Positions 1 to 10,360 of a stretch of DNA of 22,565 nucleotides are shown in pieces. Within the stretch, counting starts at the first letter, position 1; the number at the start of each line of letters is the position of its first letter. This DNA is from Paramacrobiotus richtersi (taxonomy: Eukaryota > Tardigrada > Eutardigrada > Parachela > Macrobiotidae), in NCBI GenBank assembly GCA_034698045.1, contig JAQGAU010000934.1, positions 1-22,565 of the forward strand, read 5' to 3'. Made by a program: the position numbers and the translations under genes. Below the pieces are notes generated by a model. The model made no database searches and was not told the origin of the DNA. It saw nothing but the letters and a program-made list of their open reading frames with translations.

Positions 1-1010
1 TCGGGCGCGAATCGCATATTACTCGCATTGGGTCATCGACACCATCCGCGCATAATATACCAACCGTGGTGTATCCACATCTCTTTAGGACTTTGGACAG
101 GAAATCCACTCAATCTGAACCCACAAGGAAATGTGTAACATGAACTGACAAACTGACACATTAAACTGGAGAAAATTCAACAAACGTGCATGGCAGTAAT
201 AATATTTTCAGCACAAGAATACCATGAATATACAGACAGAGTTTGCCACCGAGCCCCACAATCATAAAAGAAGAAAATGAATTAGCCGAAGTAGGTAATG
301 CTCAATAACTCGTGACACATTATGTTCAAGGAATTTGCAAATTACCGGAAGCAGATTACAGGAAGCAGTAAACAGACAACTAGAAAGATGAGTTACCGAG
401 AGCGTTAATTTCATAACTTTACGGTCTGAATAATCGTGCATAAGATGGGTATGCACTATGTAGCAAGGTGTTAATAATGCTTAATAATAAGAAGACTCCG
501 AATACAGAAGCGATGAGGTATAAATTCACAGAAGCGGCGTAATGGATTGCTTACTGGAACCAAGTCGTATTTGGTTGGGAAATCTCTTGATCCTGATAGG
601 AATAAACAAGTCCGCTCCTGTCCTGAAAAGGTAACTGTTTCCGAACACCACCGTCAGTTGTACGTGCATACAAATATTGCTTACGGGATAAACAACGGCA
701 CGTTCCATTCTGCAATATTTTATTGTCGGCAACTGTCGTAATTTTAAGGTTCAGGATGGGAAGCATGTACTGTAAGCTTAAAGTTAAAATGTCTGCGTCC
801 TGTTTCGTTCGCTCTTCGGTATCAGTTGCTGTACTATGGTATCCAGTGCTTCGCTTGCGTATAAGCATTCGCCTTCGCATAGTATTGCAAAATGGCACTA
901 AGTACAGCTACCTAGCTTTTATCGCTGTTTACCTTGTAATCCTTACAGCAACGGAAATATAACTTTCTCACCTCTGGTCAGATCGACCACTAGGTCGTCA
1001 TCGTTTCATG
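1..1010 (-). pseudogene. Partial ANF-receptor-like copy, internal exons only (copy K)
   Basis: On the minus strand the exons equivalent to B's 2-5 are: 972-1010 (39 nt), 685-709 (25 nt), 555-622 (68 nt), and one from about 114 running off the window start. Lengths and phases match B exactly, and splice sites are intact (CAG acceptors, GTGAG and GTAAGC donors). The intron 115-554 is clearly homologous to B's intron 4. Encoded pieces include EWNVPLFIP and MTGADLFIPIRIKRFPNQIR. Two nonsense changes are seen: exon 2 begins CA TGA where B has CA TGC, and the WVDF exon has TGA in place of the TGG tryptophan. No signal-peptide exon is found upstream (1011-1420). Downstream exons lie outside the window. 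It is inverted relative to A and B. Confidence 0.7.
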
Positions 1011-1421
1011 CTGTACATGCATATGGCCTTTATGATTATCGGCGCGTGAAGTTCAGTACCGCTTTACTTTAAATTATGTGCAGTAATAATACGCAGTATT
1101 TACTGCGTGCCCACTTGTGCTGGGTAGATATGCAGTTTACAACCATTGTTTTCTATTTCAAAGGGATATGTATGCTGGCCGCATACATCTAATGCAGAAG
1201 AATTTTAATCGACTACTGAAAACGTTCCAAAAGGCAAAAATAGTTGGTAGCCAGTTGAATCACCTGGCTGATAACGGGTTTGGAAAAAGCGGTATTGCCT
1301 AGATGTCCAACACAAGTTCGCATCAGCTACCAGCAGAATATACCATAATATTATACAGCCGCCGACAAGGCGTTTGTCTACTAAAGTATTATTTCTAAAA
1401 TCTGTCAATGCCTGCTGGATA

Positions 1422-1671
1422 ATGGAGTCGCTTTTAAGGCACGGCTAAACTTTATCTGGCTTGCCGTGGAATTCGCCATTTGTGCTGCTCTACCAAATGT
1501 AGCTCTTGTAGAATTTCATCTTATGGGAAACGAGTTCCAGATGAAATCGCGTTTGCAAGCCATAAGTGACAAGGGCAAAGAGTTGCTGCATACAAAATAA
1601 TTAGGGAAACATTATGAATGTAACCAGAGTATCCCTTTCTGAGAACAATGTGACGGCCTGCGCCATTATGT
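1422..1671 (+). pseudogene. Class-C first-exon relic (copy H)
   Basis: Homologous to exon 1 of copy C. ATGGAGTCGCTTTTA matches C's ATGGAGCCGCTTTTG, and a shared stretch reads NVALVEFHLMGNEF, then LQAISDKGKELLHTK. The frame is broken by a TAA in the signal-peptide region, then a frameshift, then a TAA directly after LLHTK, at the site where C carries its insert. Homology ends near 1671, in the part equivalent to NVTTCAM. No further class-C exons follow before copy A. Confidence 0.65.
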
Positions 1672-1740
1672 AACATTAGAGATGATGACTGTTCAAAATG
1701 TACTTTTGATTTTCGTTTAATGATCAAGTGAATTCATTAG

Positions 1741-2200
1741 TCGATGGTACCGGAATGGTTGGTATGCTGGTTGTAAACGGAGAGTTATGCTTCTAATTTT
1801 ATTGCCTTTAACATGCTTCTAATTAGGAAGCGCGTTAGGAATGACTAGACTCCGACATATACTAACTTCGCGCACTTGGAACAGCACTTTCATCACAACA
1901 CACAGGACAGAACAGCTTGACTTTTGTCATTATGCACCACTCTTTTGATAACCTATTAAGCCTGTTTCCTCATTTCTCAGCTTTGCAAAACTTGGATATC
2001 TTGCATACATCGAAAACCCGGGAAATGCACTTGTTGATAGCCCATGCACCCTAAATCTAGCTGAAGTCACTTGACAAGCTTGCTGTGAGATATTTGGCGA
2101 ACCGAACCGCATTTCATAGAAACTGTGTACGTACCGCTTTCCTACCATATGATATGGATTTGTCCTACAGCTTAATTGAGACAATACCAAACTGAAGTGT
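1741..2200. repeat. Dispersed upstream repeat block, copy 1
   Basis: Non-coding block between relic H and gene A. Parts recur, diverged, at 12741-12885 (TATGCTGGTTGTAAAC and CTCGCGCACTTG type motifs), 13960-14215 and 17865-18010 (TTCGCGCACTT, then CAGCACTTTCATCACAA). It probably moved along with the receptor genes during duplication and may include their promoter. Confidence 0.55.
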
Positions 2201-2335
2201 CTGCAACAAGCTCTGACACTGGCAGTCACATATTGCTTAATTCCACGCTTCCACATATTGCTTAATTGCTCTGCTGAAATTGCTGAGAGTCCAATTGTCC
2301 CAATTATAGAACAGAATTTATTCGAACTTGCTGAT

Positions 2336-2507
2336 TACGAGGACATCAACATGCTGTGCGCCGCGTACGTCACATTGACATGCGACGCGCCACCCAGCAA
2401 TGTGAGTCACAGCTTATGCTGTCGCATGCTGTCTGTGCAGCGTAATATGGTGGCGCGCTGCATGTCGATGTGACGTAGGCGGCGCACAGCATGTCGATGT
2501 CCTCGTA
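2336..2507. repeat. 172-bp inverted repeat (foldback) upstream of copy A
   Basis: Arms 2336-2392 and 2451-2507 are 57 bp each and inverted with few mismatches. They begin TACGAGGACATC and end GATGTCCTCGTA, with a 58-bp spacer. It lies 79 bp upstream of the copy A start codon. The matching region upstream of copy B has no such structure, so it is probably a small non-autonomous transposon insertion with TA ends. Confidence 0.7.
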
Positions 2508-2586
2508 GTGATTGTCGAAATATGTGTCAAATGTTCAGTTCCATTTGAAGAAGTGGTACATCTTCCAAGGAACGAATCTGTCAGCA

Positions 2587-5500
2587 ATGAAATCAGTTTG
2601 GCTTATCGTATCTTTTGTGACGATAACGTCACTGCACCACTGCTGTGCAGCAATGGAGAATGTCGCGGTGATGGAACTCATTCGTGGAAGTAACTCTTCT
2701 CCTGCCTTCATCGAAGCCAGCGCCATTTTCGATCAAGCCGTGTCAGATTTGCGTGAAAAATATGCAGCTGTAATTAACATTACCAGACTACGACTGCATG
2801 ACGAGGACTTTTTCTGCTACTCCGATGGAGAAAGATTGGCTTTGTTGGCTTCTCGGCAGTATTACCGAGAAATATCGCGCAATGCATCTGTAGGATTGTT
2901 TTGTCCAGGTGAAGCTGAACGCTAACGCGTTATGGCATAATTATAATATGCGCTTCACATAATTATATACTAGTTCAATCGATTCGCGCAAGTATGGTGA
3001 TCGCACTCATTGCAAGCAGTCCTCATGCTGATAGCTTTGTACACCGTATACGATATGTACAATCAATGTACAATTTTTTTCAGCATGCTTTTTATATTGA
3101 GGCCTTGGCGATCTGACCCGAGGTACGGAAAGTGTATTTCGATTATTAAAGCGTTAACGATTACAGAGTATAACCTTGTGACAACGCCGTGGAAGCGCAT
3201 TACTGCAATACCATACATTAACTGATTAATGCAATGCCATAAATAGAATGATAGCCATAAACCGAAGCAGATCGTTATGTCCTCCTTTAAAATTAAATGT
3301 AAAAGGTCGACACCGGAACACGCATACAAACAAAAACACTTTTCGCGAAGAGCAGTCCATACGCTTCCTTTCTTGCTGTGTTAATAGTATGTTAGTGCTA
3401 TGTTAAGGCAAATGCTTAGACGTACGTCCTTATAAGGTTTATAAAATAGTTAATATCAATTATATCGAGAGTCAAGGAAGTGCATAGTATTCAGAATGTA
3501 AGAAATGTAATATGTACCTCTGACTGCCATTCATAGTTGCCGACAACAAAATTTTGGTATTTTGCAGAATGGAACGTCCCGCTGTTCATCCCGTAAATCA
3601 TACTTTGATTTACGTAAAAACTATATAGTGTTTGGAACAGTTCGTTTCAGGACAGGTGCGGACTGGGATGTTTCTACCAAGGTCAAGAGATTTCCCAACC
3701 AAATCCGACTTGCTTCCCGAGGTCACTAATTTTGCAGCTTGTTGTGTGCATCGCATACATTTGAGTATCCGCAATAGACCAGCACCTACAACAACAAATA
3801 CTTCTGCGGTATTTCATAAGACTAATATAGCAGATTTTAATTAACATCCGCGATAAACAGTCATGAACGTTATAAAGTTAACATTTTTCGTACTCGTGTG
3901 CCATCTGATATCGTTGTTTTCACTTCTTGTAGATTTGCGGTAATTTCGAAACATGGTTTGAAAGCGATGCGATGACAGTCGTTGAGCTCTGCCCAGCTTA
4001 AACTAGACACTTTTCATATACTCTAATGTAAAGCTCCAAACGGCGATACCGCCATATTCCAAAACTGACAATGATCAATAATTTTTCGAAACTGATCCAG
4101 CTTTTTCCTTAAACTACTAGAGATTCTATTCCATAGTAACTAAGCTTTGTCCACTTTAATCTAATGGTTGCCAATTCACTGCGATTAACTTTCTGAGTTT
4201 AGATTGGGTGGATTTCCTCTATAATGTCTTACAACAATTTGGATACACTACAGCTGGCATATTATGTGTGGATGATTATTGGGACATGTCGACGAGAGAC
4301 TGGCTCACCAGATGGGCGACCCTTTCTCGACATAATTTTACCGTAAGGCGGTTCGATGTCAGCAGAGGGGACTCCAACAAAAGTCTTGACCGTGCCCTGG
4401 AAGATATCAAGTCCACCACCCGAGGTACGCTGTCCAGATCAAACAAAGTATCACGAAATTTATTACTGTTATGAATTTTTATAATTGTCGTTATCAGTGC
4501 GCCTGATGAGCGTATTCGCCAGATTATGGTATGTACAGTGTCGTTTGTGTCTGTCCATGCTCGACCATGTGCTGAGACTGAGAGCATACATTGCGTTCTG
4601 GTCTGTTTAGCTGGCAGCATATGATAAAGGAATGACTGATGGAAGCTACGTAAGTAAACTGGCCTATGCGCCCGGAAATGGCATAAGAATTTGCATTAAG
4701 AAGTACAAAACAATCGATCTGGCATAGTAACGTAGATGAGCAAGGCGCGCAACGCTCGATAACCAGCATTTTTTTCTTGCAGGTTTACTTGACATTTGAC
4801 AATTACAACCGCAATATACCAACGTTTTCGAGCGCTAATTACTCCGACGAACGCTCCCAGGTGCGTATCTGGGAATGCGGCTCATTAACGCGAGTTTCTG
4901 GCATATAACGAAGAACATGTAGCTGGGTTCCATTCGTAATCCACTTCTCTGAAGAGGTTTCACAAGTACGCTATCCCTCATGATATATTCGCACAAACAT
5001 GGGAGCTACCTCAGTAAATTCTCCTAAACGAAAGTAATACATAGCAAATTTTTTTATTGCAACCACTACAAAGGGAGAAAAGTTATGAATTTCCAAAGTT
5101 ATCAATATGTGACTTGTTTTAACATAGCGGTCTATGGGTGATCCATGAGGCAAGATAACGATCTTCGGATCACCCATAGACCGCTATGTTAAAACAAGTC
5201 ACATAATGATAACTTTGGAAATTCATAACTTTTCTCCCTTTGTAGTGGTTGCAATAAAAAAACTTGCTATGTATTACTTTCGTTTAGGAGAATTTACTGA
5301 GGTAGCTCCCATTTTTATGCGAATATATCCTGAGGGATAGCGTACGTGTCAGTTAGGTCGATCCTCATGAGATTTATCTGTATGTATTTTCCAGGATGCT
5401 CGCGCAGCATTCCGATCGCTTTTCACCATATCGTACAATGTCCAGAATACCTCCGAATACCACAACTTTACGAAAAAGGTCAAGCGGCTGTCTATAGAAA

Positions 5501-6325
5501 AGTACGGAAAGACGTACGGTGCCGAAGAAGCTTTGTATATTCACGCACTTTCTCCAGAATGCTGAATGATTAGGCTTTTCGTTGAGCGTATAACAGTAAA
5601 CGTGACTGTTACTTTATGACTATAACTTGTCTAAAATCGTACAAAGAATGTGGAAACTAATCACTCACATCCTCATCCTACAGTTGTAACCTTTAATCCC
5701 TGACTGATTATGGTATAAAGAATCCTCTTTCACTGTAGATCAATCTACGCCTGGCTTCCGCTTATTTGGCTGTTTCCATGTACGGACAGGTACGTGCAGC
5801 TGCTGGACCAGACTTTTCGATATGCTCGAAATGGCTATTGCTTTTTTTTACGAATGTTGGTATTTTTAGGTACTGAACGAATCGATAGCAAACAGCTGGA
5901 ATATTCAGGATGGTGCCGCCTTGGCGAGACTCATGCAGAATCGAACGTTCACGATACTCGGGAACAAAATCCTTATCAACTCCAATGGCGACCGCGAATC
6001 TGACTGGGTACTCAATCAGATGGATCCAACGACAGGCATTTATCGGGTAGTGTGCCGTAATCTGAATAGGACAGTACATTTTTGTATCGAGCACAAACTG
6101 CACTGCTTCTTTGCAAAAATGTGCCTTTTGTAGCCGGTACTGACGGATTCAGACGGTGGTAAATCGATTCAACCATTCCGTGACCCGTTGGACGAAAGCA
6201 GTCATCCGATTGTTTGGTTCAACCGCACAGGTCCGCCACCGAATGAGCCGAATTGTGGTTATCGGGGAACGAAACCGGCATGCGATACGCGGGAGAATCT
6301 GGCAGATAACCTTCCACATACATGA
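2587..6325 (+). pseudogene. ANF-receptor-like ectodomain paralog, decaying (copy A)
   Basis: This copy has the same 12-exon plan as copy B: 2587-2908, 3084-3122, 3568-3592, 3651-3721, 4203-4424, 4485-4528, 4611-4649, 4783-4860, 5395-5532, 5739-5789, 5870-6046, 6134-6325. Nine of the 12 exons have B's exact length; exons 1, 4 and 5 differ only by multiples of three. It begins with the same signal peptide start (MKSVWLIV) and ends with TGA at the same place as B. Three lesions are visible. Exon 2 has an in-frame TGA (TGC TTT TTA TAT TGA). The acceptor before exon 6 reads AA instead of AG. The donor after exon 9 reads TT instead of GT. The remaining exons are open and well conserved, for example VYLTFDNYNRNIP and NRTFTILGN, so loss looks recent. 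The intron between exons 8 and 9 carries a 388-bp foldback element absent from B and F. A could still make a truncated or alternatively spliced product, but a B-like full-length protein is not encoded. Confidence 0.75.
4962..5349. mobile_element. 388-bp near-perfect foldback element in intron 8 of copy A
   Basis: Arms 4966-5144 and 5167-5345 are 179 bp each, inverted, without indels and with only a handful of mismatches, around a 22-bp loop (5145-5166). Pairing extends to 4962/5349 with one mismatch. The ends read TACGCTATCCCTCA and TGAGGGATAGCGTA, so a TA-flanked insertion, as for Tc1/mariner-type non-autonomous elements, is plausible. The same intron in B (122 bp) and F (149 bp) lacks it, so it arrived after these copies split. 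It encodes no protein. A transcript of this intron would fold into a long double-stranded hairpin. Confidence 0.8.
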
Positions 6326-7542
6326 GGAGATTAATTTAGCAACTGTATTTTTGTGAGTGCAGCTGAGCTTATGCATGGCGCAGTCCGTTTTTTCTGGTGT
6401 CGAACATACATATCGAGACTTTTTCTGATAAAGAACAGCCAACGGGTTCTCAGTTGTTGAAGTTCCCTGATCGTGATTCATGATTCTTAGCAAAGCAGAC
6501 AGAGTCTACCTCCTGTGCAAACCCGTATAAACCAAGTCGGTTTTTTATTTATTTTGTACCTTCTTTATTTCACTTCGCAACCGAATAACCCGCAGCCGGT
6601 CATGGCTGACATTCGTACCTTGGGAATTCAATCTCGTAGAATGCAGAGTATCTCGTACCCAGCGTTGCGCCTGCTTATGGAAGATTTCTCACGCTAGGCT
6701 CATGAGTACAGTGTAGGTACAACAGCAAGGAATACGATATTTAAGCCCCTCCTCCAGTAATTAAAATAAATCCTTCGGCAGAAATGGCTGACTGAAGGGG
6801 CAACCATGTTCTTTCCGGTAGGAGTCCAGCTTGTGAATGGATATAACACCACTTTGCCCACTTTTTAAATAGCAGTATTGCACGCACTCATTTACAGCTC
6901 ACTATCAGTTCGTATCTTTCGCTTAACAGGTCCGAACAGACAATGATGAAATCAAAACAAAGTTTTCTATGCTCGAGGGCCTTTTTTTGGCGGCTTTTTT
7001 TCTTGTTCGCATCTCACGCAAAAAAATTTAATAAAAACGGGGTGAAAAGATTTAAATGCTGATGACCTTTTAACGTTTTCCTTACCGTGCAGTTAGACGG
7101 ACAAAAGAAAGCAAAAAGGGAAAAGCATATATTAAGTCACAGCGGCAAGAGCATCGATTACTTGTGTTGTTGTTGGACATGTCGCGAGCATAGTAAATGT
7201 CTTCGAACAGCGCGTTCACATCGCATAATGCACTTTCATTATCAACAGAAAGAGTCAACAATGTTCTAATAAGAATAACGACAGGGAGCGCTTTATACAT
7301 CTTCGCTGGACGTAGGATACAAATGGGTGAAGACAGGGGTGGCAAGCCAACCAAGAAGGTATGCAAAGGGGCGGACATATTATATGCTACAGAGTAACCA
7401 TACCTCCCTTAACGAAAGCAATGCTCACAGTGACACATTCACAAGGTCATTCCGAATAACATTGAAAACGCAGTTTATGTAATTCAGTAATGTAATTAGG
7501 CACAGATTATGCGTTAACTGGTGGATGCACAAGTGTGTAATT
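6326..7542. other. Intergenic, no supported gene
   Basis: Between the end of copy A and the chemoreceptor. An AATAAA at 6765-6770 could be a distant poly(A) signal for A. Short open frames here have no recognisable domain. T-rich and A-rich runs occur near 6980-7040. The missing last exon of the minus-strand chemoreceptor might lie here, but I could not identify it. Confidence 0.4.
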
Positions 7543-8471
7543 TTATACCACATGAGAACGAATGTGGTCCACCATCTTCCGCACGGAATCGTGCAGGTCC
7601 GTTTTGTCAGTTTGGGCATCAGCCATTCCTTTCACCAGAAGCAGAAACGTCAGCAGCGATCCAAATTCATTAAGTTGTTCAAAGAAAAGATTTCGTTGAT
7701 GCTGGATATGAGGCAACCTAGGCGGCGAAACTGATTGACGTCGGCCTTGATTAATCTGACAACACATCCTGTATCCAAATCGTCCTTTTGAGACATATCT
7801 TTTAGCCTGCGATTTATTTGTGAAAATTCGTAATGTATAGGAATAAGCAACGAGATCATCATTATCTGCGGAAGCATGTAAGCACTGTATTGAATCACGC
7901 TTATTGAAATGTTAAGAAAGGCCGTAGCACCACTTGGAATCAGTATCGTGGGATGCAAGAAAGGGGTCGGCGCACTTAAAGTGAAATTCAACGCTTTCAG
8001 GAAGACGAGCTCCCGCATATAACCGCTTTCCGTTATAAGACAGATGGAAGTCACCATCCAGATTAGCAAAACAGCATAAGCTATCTGGTGATGTTTGGAC
8101 GGCTTGCCTGCCAACATCGCAGAGCTAGCCACGATTGGTATGCTTTTGCCGTGTACATTCAACGAAATGTAGCCCATTACGAAGCGGGCATATCGGACAA
8201 TGCGGAACACAGCTAACAGCAAAGGATAAAAGGTCAGCTTCTCCAGTTCTGGTATGTAGCTCTCGAGGAAACTCTGGAAATCTTTCAGATTGTTAAAGAT
8301 GGACACTACAAAAATAGTAACGCACCAAAAGACCATCAGGGGTGCGATACAACTTGTACTGGTTGTATTGTCATTCGGCCAAGGGTATGGTGATATTCCC
8401 GTCATCTGCATCAGGAGATACAATGCGCGATGAATGCGATTACTTAGACAACGCTTTTCTGCTCCATGCAT
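7543..8471 (-). CDS. Gustatory-like multi-pass chemoreceptor, frameshifted or incomplete
   Basis: From ATG 8471 the minus strand encodes about 270 residues rich in membrane segments, at roughly residues 41-60, 79-103, 129-147 and 184-212. A loop with INRRLKDMS follows, then INEIFSLNNL (258-267). The frame then stops at 7650. In the next frame, starting within a few bases (about 7668-7678), the protein continues as LNEFGSLLTFLLLVKGMADA (a further membrane segment) to a stop at 7543. This looks like a one-base frameshift. The segment layout, the long intracellular loop before the last helices and the N-I-F-type motif resemble insect-type gustatory receptors, but I did not find the C-terminal TYhhhhhQF helix. 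A splice acceptor (CCTTACAG) just upstream at about 8488 suggests an additional 5' exon, and a GTATAA donor overlapping the 7543 stop could lead to a missing last exon. The codons stay open across the long frame, which argues for recent function. The family call is moderate. Confidence 0.5.
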
Positions 8472-8531
8472 TTTAGACGGACCTGTAAGGTTTAGATTGA
8501 AATATTCTTTGATCCAGTCTACAGATAACAA

Positions 8532-9323
8532 ACTAATGTTAATTCATCGGAAACTGTCTGTACTGTATGGAAAGCAGTCCGCAGAAATTATGGTATATTA
8601 AAAACATGTAATCCCGGACCGAAAGTATTCAATGCAAGTTGTGCGCAACTTTGCGCGACATTGCTCTGCATACCTAATTTAACAAAAGCCGTTGGGGATT
8701 ATATGCTTTAGCAGTCTGAAGTAAGTGATCAACAACGCATAAGTGTTCTACATGATGTACTTTACAGTGCAAATATTTGGCGGAAACACAGCACTGCAGC
8801 ATATTACGGCGGGAAAGATTATATTATGCCCCGCGCAGCTGAGGCGTTTAAAAACCATGCGCTCCGAAACAGGATCCAAAAAACATTAGCTACTTACCTT
8901 CATAAATGCGCATATCATATTCGTAAGATTATGTTCGGTTATCACCCGAGTTTAGGTGTTTTGAGGAGCTTTTGTAGTTGATCTCTAATTGTAACGATTT
9001 TTCATCGCAAAACAAGCGTAAAGGAATGGTTAATCTTCTGCAACTGGAAAACTTAAATGTGTTGTCACTACCGTGATATCAGCTACCAGGCAAAATGCAG
9101 TTTTGCCACTTGTACTACGTGGTGGGAAACTAGTTTGTGTGCGACACAGCCTTGAGAAAGAACGGTGGCGGTTTAGATGCCTGGTTTATAGCGGGTTCGG
9201 AATGAGCAGTACAGTTACAACGTATGACAATAATTTTCGCCAGCGAATTTGTTCGTTTGCGATATGCAACTTTTTAACACTCGACAAGACTGCTAATGCT
9301 AATAGGCATAGTCTGATCTCCGT
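8532..9323. other. Intergenic between chemoreceptor and copy C
   Basis: No gene recognised. It should contain the 5' regions of both divergently oriented genes. A short stretch at about 9080-9115 (CCAGGCAAAATGCAGTTTTG) resembles the minus strand near 19780-19800. Confidence 0.4.
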
Positions 9324-9518
9324 ATGACATTTGCCACTGCTTTGTTAATGATGGAGCCGCTTTTGATGTTTCCGCTTATCTGGCTTGTCGTTCAAATCAC
9401 CATTTCTGCCGCTGTATCAAATGTAGCATTGGTGGAGTTTCCCCTTACGGGAGACAGAACCCCGGTTAATCTCACCAGTTTGCAAGCCATAACGGACAAA
9501 AGTGAAGAGCTACTACGT

Positions 9519-9534
9519 ACAAAATATGGAAATA
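9519..9534. repeat. Left copy of 16-bp target-site duplication
   Basis: ACAAAATATGGAAATA is identical to 10345-10360. The next bases differ on both sides, so the repeat is exactly 16 bp. Confidence 0.75.
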
Positions 9535-10344
9535 CTAGGAAAGTGCACTCGCTGATTGCGGGCACTGAATGACCGAAGCGAAGGAAGTCCGTACGGCACC
9601 AGAAGAACTACGAATTTTGAGCCAAAACTGGTATTTACCGATCTGATTGAGTCTTGTTTTGCAAGTCTTGGACAATAAAATTCGACGAGGGGGAGGGCAT
9701 ATTTTCTAACATACTGGCCATGCCCCCTATTTCACAATAAAAAGGTTGTTTTGCTCGCAAATTCACCACGAATGGTTTTCAGCTATTAGCTCTAGGGCGC
9801 TTCGCACGGGGATGGATCATGTGTGCGGTGGTTATCCGAACGGTTAGAGGCCATTTCCGAGAAATACCCTTTTTAAATCTGAAAATCAGCTTTCTTCCGG
9901 TGAGAAGAACTTTCGCTGACTTTCGAAAGCCTAAATAACCTTCCCAATACAGAAACCTGAACAGTAATATTTGCAATATTTGCATAAGCTTGACTGTGTC
10001 TTAATAAATGTAAATAAAGAAATATCGCACCAAATAAATAAAAATAAATAAAAATATAGCATTAAAGTATTAATATATAATACGTTTAAATAAATAAAAT
10101 TAAATAAATAATAGATTTTAAGGAAATAGTGAATTTCAATAAAAAATAAATTCCAATACTCAAAAATAAATCAATCAATCATGAATGAAAAAAGTGAGTA
10201 AATAACAATAAGAATAAATAGCACACTTTTATTAAAAAATAAATAAATAAAAATACTAACCGACCGACCGACCGGCAGAAGGACAGACAGACATCGAAAT
10301 CCATTTGAGCTGAGTATAGAGGACCTTCGCTCCGCTTCGGTCGA
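9535..10344. mobile_element. 810-bp insertion in exon 1 of copy C with 16-bp flanking direct repeat
   Basis: The exon-1 reading K-Y-G-N-I breaks off at 9534 and resumes at 10361. The two edges are identical 16-mers (ACAAAATATGGAAATA at 9519-9534 and 10345-10360), as expected for a target-site duplication. Relics H and I run through the equivalent point without the insert, though both carry small local changes there. Near the left edge (9575-9595) lies GACCGAAGC followed by GAAGG and TCC. The right edge (10321-10343) carries the same blocks inverted, so there is an imperfect terminal inverted repeat, offset about 40 bp from the left end. The interior has no convincing protein. Its right half is a long (AAAT)-rich tract with short CGAC and GACA repeats. 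The long duplication is typical of retroposition, whereas the inverted ends would suggest a non-autonomous DNA element. I cannot decide between them. Confidence 0.7.
10018..10293. repeat. AAAT-rich low-complexity tract with CGAC and GACA microsatellites
   Basis: Many AAAT/AATA units run from about 10018 to 10257, followed by a short CGAC run (10260-10274) and a GACA run (10282-10293). The whole tract lies inside the insert in copy C. Confidence 0.8.
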
Positions 10345-10360
10345 ACAAAATATGGAAATA
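10345..10360. repeat. Right copy of 16-bp target-site duplication
   Basis: Identical to 9519-9534. The coding frame of copy C continues straight on from it into ATG AAC GTA ACC AGA. Confidence 0.75.

Noticed and set aside
551..898. 115-codon open frame on the minus strand
   Set aside because: It runs across exon-3 and exon-4 equivalents of copy K and their intron in a different frame. The splice sites and phases matched to copy B explain the region better.
1930..2256. 108-codon minus-strand open frame
   Set aside because: It lies within the repeated non-coding block; the corresponding blocks elsewhere do not keep the frame.
4971..5177. 68-codon frame in the intronic palindrome
   Set aside because: Open only because both arms are identical inverted sequences; no start context, domain or conservation.
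7082..7378. 98-codon minus-strand frame considered as a last exon of the chemoreceptor
   Set aside because: It does not contain the expected final helix or TYhhhhhQF-type motif and has no convincing acceptor in phase.
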